64,000 bases of DNA, taken from NCBI GenBank assembly GCA_014529385.2, contig CM043959.1, positions 49,919,122 to 49,983,121 of the forward strand. Direction: 5' to 3'. The position numbers and the translations under genes are program-made. Origin of the DNA: Adiantum capillus-veneris (lineage: Eukaryota > Streptophyta > Polypodiopsida > Polypodiales > Pteridaceae). Under the pieces are notes generated by a model. The model searched no databases. It worked only from the letters and a program-made list of their open reading frames with translations, and was not told where the DNA came from. How positions within the stretch are numbered: position 1 is the stretch's first letter; the number at the start of each line of letters is the position of its first letter. This document shows positions 58,209 through 64,000 of this stretch, piece after piece.

Positions 58209-58960
58209 GGTTGCTGAGGAGACAAACATTTATAATACAATGTGAGAAATTTTCCATCTACCAAAGGGAAGTAGGGTTTAATGTCAAGGGTGGTTGGTAT
58301 CTTAAATGCAAGATCACGATTGTAGGTGTTGTTGAACCACCCTTTTGGGACAATCAAACTTGGGAAAGAGGGGCTGATACTGCTCATGGTTGTGGTTCAA
58401 AGGCATAGTTCATGTGGTTCTATAATGATAGTGTGGATCACACATGGTAGATCTGTAACACAATCACTCAATTCTTGGGTAGAGTACCTAGCACATGGCC
58501 AGTGGAAAAGGAAACAACTGTGACTGCTCTTGAGTTGCAAGATTTTGAGTCAAGAGACTTCATAGTAAAGAATATTTCAATTAAGGAAACCAAAAATGTT
58601 TGTTATCATCCACGAGCATCAATTGAAGCCTTCGAGATAATTGAATCAGCAGTGACAATGGAAGCTCGCATTCTGCAACATAATGTTGTTAAGACAAACA
58701 TGCATGAGAAATTCATGGTGGAAATATCAAGTTCACAAGTCAGGGGTGAAAGGTATGAAGTTCATATCACATGCCATCCCAATGTGTACATGTAGAGACT
58801 TTGTAGAGCGAGTGGCACAAGGCAAGATGTATATAGCCTGCAAACATATTTACTCCATCTTCCTTTGCTACTTTGGATTGGATTTGAACCACAATATGTT
58901 TATACATGAAAGCAAGCTAACAAATGAGGATCAAGTCCTTGACATGAGCTCGATGTTGTT
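58209..58960 (+). pseudogene. Second SWIM-type gene fragment
   Basis: VEPPFWDNQTWERG and FMWFYNDSVDHTW (58330-58440) parallel APCFWGRRKYPS and FVWFCNDSNTHAW in the copy at 47.9 kb. The SWIM finger CTCRDFVERVAQGKMYIACKHIYS (58785-58850) has the complete C-X-C-Xn-C-X-H. The open segment 58475-58795 covers the middle. Stops and frame changes separate the parts. It begins right after the copia LTR. Confidence 0.65.
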
Positions 58961-59370
58961 GCCTTTGCCCCATTCCCTGTGCTGCACACTCCTGCACCCC
59001 CCCCTCTCTCCCTCACCATTGCTCTCTCGCCCCCTTCTCTCCCTTGCGCTGCCCCACCCTGCACTGTTCATTGCCTGCTAGCGTGCAGCCATAGCCTAGC
59101 GCACCCACCCTATCCCATTGCCCGCCCGCCTACCCCTCATGTTCTCTCCTACATCCACCCTCTGCATCTCAGCCCCCGCCCACCTGCCCCTGGCATTCCC
59201 CCCCCCCCACACACACACAACCCCTTTTCTTAGCTCGTAAGATTCTGTCCTTGCAACCTTCTGGGCGCTTTACGTCACTTTCCTCTTCCTCGACTCAGCT
59301 AGTAGACACAAAATAGCGGCGTCTGCTCCACCTCAAAGGGACTCCACCAAAGCCCCCCTCGTTCGCCACC
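58961..59370. other. C-rich low-complexity stretch
   Basis: Pyrimidine-rich, with poly-C and CA runs at 59199-59218. No gene. Confidence 0.6.
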
Positions 59371-60500
59371 ATGGAGCCGACCCTTCGAATTGCTCTTTTG
59401 TCAGCAGAGCAAACGAGCTTGATGGATGAAGTGGTGTTCTTGCAAGCCACTTTTGTCATCTGTAAGGTCATTGGCACTCAGCTCAGTCGAGGCGATTTTT
59501 GGGATTTACTACAGGTCCGTCTTCTCTCCGATGTGGGCAAGATCACCAATGTCCAAATCCTCTAGAGAGGGTACTACTAGGTAGAGGTCAAGTCTACAGA
59601 TATGACGTCCAAGGTGATTTCAATGATCCCACTCAACATCTCAGCAGCTCAAGCTTACTTTCAACATTGGAATCATGGTTTTGACCCTACCATAGATGTG
59701 CTTGAGGAGGAGGCAGACTTGCTGATTTTGATTTGTTTCCGAGGCTTGAGACGAGAGTACCTCCCCCTCCTACCTAGGATTGGTTCCATGTTCGGGACAT
59801 TCCTTGAGTCTCCACGCACTGCAATATCGGTTGTGACCAAGGTCGCATGTTTACCTACTCTACGGGTTCTTGTTCGTGACACACACTCCCTTGCCAATGA
59901 CTGTTGCCTAGGGTGAGTGGGAGATGGATAATAGAGTGTGGAGTATTCGGGTCTCCCAAACCAGTGTTTCATTTGTAGACAGATGGGCCATTTGGCAAAG
60001 CCCTATCCTCACAAGAGACCTCAACCCACAACGCATGTGCAGCCTCCCAATCAACCAGATACATAGGAGGCACATGCTAGTACATCGACAGAGACCAATG
60101 ATCACACACCTGACAATTGGTAGCAGGTTCTTGGATGCCACCAACAGGGGAGGGCTCGCCCCACTGCTCCTCCTGGTGGCTGACCTTTTGCAGCTCAGCA
60201 GCAGTGGGTTCTGATTGGGGATCGTTTTGACCCCCTTCAACAGGACGTGCCTGAGGAGGCCCCATCCACTTCAGCTCCTCCATCACCACCTCCTCCTCCC
60301 TCAGACGCTGCCGCTCTGCCTCCCCCACCTCCTCCCCCCCCTCCACCTTTTCCTCTCGCCCCTCCTCTCTCCCCAATGGGGCCCACAGCCTCACCTCCCC
60401 ACCCTTCTTCCACTCCTCCTCAAACACAGGGTACTCAACACGCTTCTTCCGCAAGGTATTCTCTTGGTAGTGCTTTTGCTACGAGCTGTGTGTCTTGAGA
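59371..60500 (+). pseudogene. L1-type LINE ORF1 (DUF4283-like with zinc knuckle)
   Basis: Frame from ATG 59371 (MEPTLRIALLSAEQTSLMDE) with two stops at 59563-59578. The domain pattern AYFQHWNHGFDPTIDV, then LLILICFRGLRREYLPLLPRIGSMFGTFL, matches the nucleic-acid-binding N-terminal domain of plant LINE ORF1. A zinc knuckle CFICRQMGHLAKPY (about 59965) follows, with Tyr for the last Cys. A Pro/Ser-rich tail runs to 60500 and perhaps to 60750. No ORF2 (endonuclease or RT) is present. Confidence 0.7.
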
Positions 60501-60734
60501 GTGACAACCCCACTTGAGGCCGCCTTTTTTGGTGCACACTTCTCCCTTTGCAGCAGTCCCTAGAGGTCTGACTAGTTTCGACATTGGCAGATGCTGGGAC
60601 TTCTTTGACTGCAACTTGACTTGGTTTCTGGGTGACTCTTCTCTTGACTTGGAGGAGACCAGCTTTTGAGTCCACGTCCTCTTTCTTGCAGCTAGAGGCA
60701 TTGAGGCCCTGAACACAATGGTGGGTTTCTCCAT

Positions 60735-61181
60735 TCCGATGTGTGGTAGGTATCACAGCACATAGTCCTTGACTGGCTCCAACTTCAGGCGATCAATAGT
60801 CAACTGACTGTATCTAGAGAAGCCATCCAAAAAGCTATAGGATTCCCTACAAGCTACTTGTTCTAGCACATGATCGGTGATAAAAAGAGGATAGTTATCA
60901 CGTATGGTGGCGGAGTTCACCCTTTTTAGATTTATACACACTCTAAGTTTTCTATTCTTTTTAGGCACCACTACAATTGGTGATACCCATGCAGTGTGTT
61001 CTAGTTCATAGATAAAATCAGACTCGTTGAGTTTCTGTATCTCTTCCTTGAGTTTCTTGGAAAAGGTCTCATTATAGGTGTATGGTCTTTGTCTACTTGG
61101 CTTAGTGTCATCTCTCATAAGGATAGTATGCTGGCATATGAAAAGATCCACCCCTTTGAGATTTTTATAAGACCATTCCAA
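60735..61181 (-). pseudogene. Ty3/gypsy reverse transcriptase fragment
   Basis: Minus strand: DDTKPSRQRPYTYNETFSKK, then WVSPIVVVPKKNRKLRVCINL, and YSFLDGFSRYSQLTI. This is the N-terminal third of a gypsy RT. It is cut before the catalytic Y-X-D-D, at the LINE-side junction near 60735. Confidence 0.9.
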
Positions 61182-61199
61182 AACATCCCTGTATTCTTT

Positions 61200-61905
61200 T
61201 AACGTTCTTGTGAGAATCTCCTCTTCTTCTTGAAATAGATCCTTGGCTATGTATTTTGTTTCTGGCTCTTTTCCAGGCTCGTCAAGGTCAACTTGTTTGG
61301 CCTTTTTTGGCCCTGCATAGGACTTGATTATTGTTGGAAATCATGGTAGAATAAACTAGAGATAAAGACGGACAGAGTCCAAATTCTTTCCAACAAGGGG
61401 ACACAAAGACAGAGGGAGTTTAGAGAGCTCTTGACCACAGTCAGAGGAGAGAGTTTTGCAAATCTCTTAAGGGACATTAAAGAAAAGAGAGAAGCTACAC
61501 ACAGAGGAGAGAGCTTTCTTGAGATAAATTGATGCAAGAAAAGCGACATAGAGGGGAACTCCATCACCGTCATTAGCTTAAATTGTATTAATCATGTTGA
61601 GAAGTCATGAAGCTGTTAATGGCTCGCACAATCTAAAAAGGTGCTTAAACTCCTCGTTTTTCGTTTATTCAAATGATGTCGGTGTTAGCAGCCCCCTTGG
61701 CTAATGCTTAAGTTGTACTTAAGGCACTACTCAAATTAATGTTGATGATGATAATTTTCAGAGATTTCAATGCCTGTTGATCTCACTCTCTCACACCTCC
61801 CACGGCCAGGAGCCCCGGGAAGGAGTCCGCTGCATTCACTTTCATCAAGAATTGAGTCTTGGTTTCCAATGGTCATGTTGTAGTTTTGTCTTTTAAGTTA
61901 TGGTC
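61200..61905. other. Insertion-like stretch between gypsy domains
   Basis: An inverted repeat TGTTGGAAAT (61331) / ATTCTTTCCAACA (61383) suggests a small insertion. No coding domain visible. Confidence 0.35.
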
Positions 61906-62760
61906 TCATTTTTCCCGGTATCTTTGTTGGCTTCTTTGGTATTGGTTTGAAAACTCAAAAAATATATCTTCTCCGCCTTTGAATAGAAGCTTGGCTCTTA
62001 CCTTCTCGTTCTCAGAGTTTGATCCCTTTGTTTTAATTGGTTCTTCTACCCACTCGTGTGTAGCATCGTAATAGTGATCAGAGAAAACATGTTTCTCCTT
62101 GATCATCTCAATAGATAGCATTTGGATGGGGACTATATCATAACCCTTTTCATCAAAAAAATGTGTAGGTATAGATTCATTAATACATACATCCATGAGT
62201 GGCCAGAATTTGAGTTCAAACAAATGTTTAGGGAATGGTTCTGGTATGTACTCTGCATCCTTTAGATCTTTCTCCAGAACAGAGTCTTCCTTTTGTGAGA
62301 TTCCCGACTGAGAAGCACCACACATCCAAATTGGAGTGTTTTCTTATATACCCATGATGGAGGTTCAATTTTTGAGTCCATTCCTGTATTGGTGTCCTCG
62401 TGAAATCTTTCTAAGAATGGTCTTTCAAGCTCACTCGAGTGATTGCCCCTACTTGTTTCAAGTAGAGATAATTGTTGCCCTAATCTTGGATTAGTTGTAT
62501 TTTTCTCATGAACAATCTTCCCAAGATGATTTTGTAATTGAGTTTCTTTCCAAATTCTACAATGGAAAAAGTGTGCTAGTAGTCAATCGCGAGGAGGTGA
62601 CTATCACATTTTCTAGTAGGCCCATTGGTTTCTCTATCTTTCCATATTTCAATTGCAGTTTCATTTCTGTTTGTCTAAAAAATGACTTTCCCTAAGCTTC
62701 CCAAACAACTTTGGTTTTTATGGCTATGCTTGCTCCATTGTCTAAAATAGCCATATTTGT
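61906..62760 (-). pseudogene. Ty3/gypsy protease and linker
   Basis: The protease site MAILDNGASIAI lies at about 62752-62715, with Asn for the usual Ser/Thr of D-S/T-G. KPMGLLENVIV and a KIILGRLF-like strand follow in shifted frame. The ORF 62325-61906 is acidic with PEPFPKHLFELKFWPLMD and lies between protease and RT, as in some gypsy lineages. Confidence 0.65.
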
Positions 62761-62769
62761 TACATCATT

Positions 62770-64000
62770 GAGACATACATGATGGTACAGGTTTTGCCAA
62801 AGAGTTGATTAATGATCGATTGTGCACTAAATTGGTGTCAACATAATGGATTATAAATTATCCACATACAAAGTCTATCTTGGCCTTTCCAAATTTGTTG
62901 TTTTGCAAACGATTTATTTCTCTTCATTCTCGCCTAAGTAAGATGGTAGTGCTCCCAAGGTTTTAGCTTTTGTAGAGTCTGACTGTTTTGATCCCCAATC
63001 TCCATACAACAATTGTTCATCTAGTTTCACTTATTCTATTGGTGCTTATTTTAGAGTCCAGCTCCCATCTTTCGCTTCCCTAACTCGTTTCGAAAGCTAT
63101 TTTGGCCAATCCTCTTCAACTATCAGAACCCCATCCCATCCTTCTTCACTATCAGGAACTTCTAGTTTAGGTGGTTGTACTTCCATGTTTTCCCAATTTT
63201 TTGACATTTCCTTTTTTGAAGATTTTTCTTGTAGGACTTTGGTCTCCTCTTCTTTTGGTTCTCCTATATCTACATGCTGATTCTATTTTTCCATTAGGGC
63301 TTATGTGATTTTCACAAGTTTTTGTAAGCTTTTAATTTGGCTGCTTCCATTTCAGATGTTGGATAGTTTTCCATTGGTTTTTCAATGTTTTCACGGCTTT
63401 TAGTCCAGCTCAAAAAGCTTGCATAGCTACATTGATTGGATCATAAATTCTGTCAACCTGAGCAGATCCAGCCAATTTTGGTTTGGGTTCCTTAAAGTCT
63501 GCTGAAGGAGTCTATTTTTTTCTTCTGTCTCCTTTCATATCTTACCCTTGATTTTATTTTGCTATTTTTTTCTATTAAATTCGTATCTTTTGCGTTGTTC
63601 TTTCCGAGATTTTTTGGAGAAATTGTTGTATTTATTCAATCCATTCACGTTTTTCTGTTTGTTTTTCTATGTTTTTGCTCTAGTGATCACCACTTGAATT
63701 GGAATTATCACTTTCTCTTATGACAAACTACTCGACACCACTTGAACTATGTTTAAGGAAGTTTTCTCTTTGTTTGCCAGATTCCTAGGATAGTCCTTAG
63801 AAAAATGTCCACCCTTTCTTTCGCACGCTCCACAACGTCTCTATAGGTCTCACATTCTTATCCGGTTCAAGACAATTATTTTTTTAATGGTCATCCACTC
63901 CACAGTTTTGTGACAATTTTCACTTTTTGGTTTGGGCATTGGCTTGACCATAGGTGTCTCTCCACGTGGTTTGCACTAAAATAAACAATTGTTGTATCAA
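62770..64000 (-). pseudogene. Ty3/gypsy gag region, decayed, runs off the window
   Basis: A zinc-knuckle-like CGACERKGGHFSKDYP sits at about 63830-63780. The rest is Lys/Glu-rich in broken frames, consistent with gag. The element's 5' LTR would lie beyond 64000. Confidence 0.5.

Overview
This window looks like nuclear DNA of a land plant with a large, repeat-rich genome. The signs are plant-type chromoviruses (Ty3/gypsy) and Ty1/copia elements, an En/Spm (CACTA) transposon with Tnp2 and a Transposase_24 gene, an L1-type LINE ORF1, MULE-like SWIM-domain genes, a VQ-motif gene, and many long GA/CT and CA/GT microsatellites. Genes have GT-AG introns and there is no operon structure. The species cannot be told from the sequence.

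Layout. 1-4 kb: non-coding DNA with an LTR-like promoter on the minus strand and a 420-bp tandem duplication. 4.3-6.5 kb: a decayed coiled-coil gene cut by a chromovirus (5' LTR 6491-9301, gag-pol 11.5-15.7 kb, 3' LTR 15753-17494). That 3' LTR is itself cut by a copia element (5' LTR 17495-19130, gag to integrase up to about 22.2 kb, no RT or 3' LTR). 24.5-25.0 kb: a Tnp2 N-terminal scrap. 26.0-30.3 kb (minus): a decayed multi-exon gene that reads as a ParB-like domain followed by a beta-class DNA methyltransferase; this is the most unusual content. 30.46-31.31 kb: a TTAA-flanked inverted-repeat element. 32.1-35.0 kb: an internally deleted chromovirus.

35.7-48.6 kb: a SWIM-type gene split by a nearly complete CACTA element (36122-45865, 3-bp target duplication TCT). 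The CACTA carries a six-exon Tnp2 gene with one premature stop, a two-exon tnpA-like gene, a captured heavy-metal-associated (HMA) gene fragment, and a 2.7-kb element nested in a Tnp2 intron. 49-52 kb: microsatellites and non-coding DNA. 52.6-53.3 kb: a VQ-motif gene with TATA box, the only convincing intact host gene, followed by an 80-nt near-perfect hairpin. 55.8-58.2 kb: chromovirus and copia remnants. 58.2-59.0 kb: a second SWIM-gene fragment. 59.4-60.8 kb: LINE ORF1. 60.7-64 kb (minus): a decayed Ty3/gypsy gag-protease-RT.

Most coding sequence here is mobile-element derived and decayed. Many in-frame stops are TAG or TGA where a CAG or CGA codon fits, as expected from deamination of methylated cytosines. 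The nesting order can be read: coiled-coil gene, then chromovirus, then copia; and SWIM gene, then CACTA, then the intron element.
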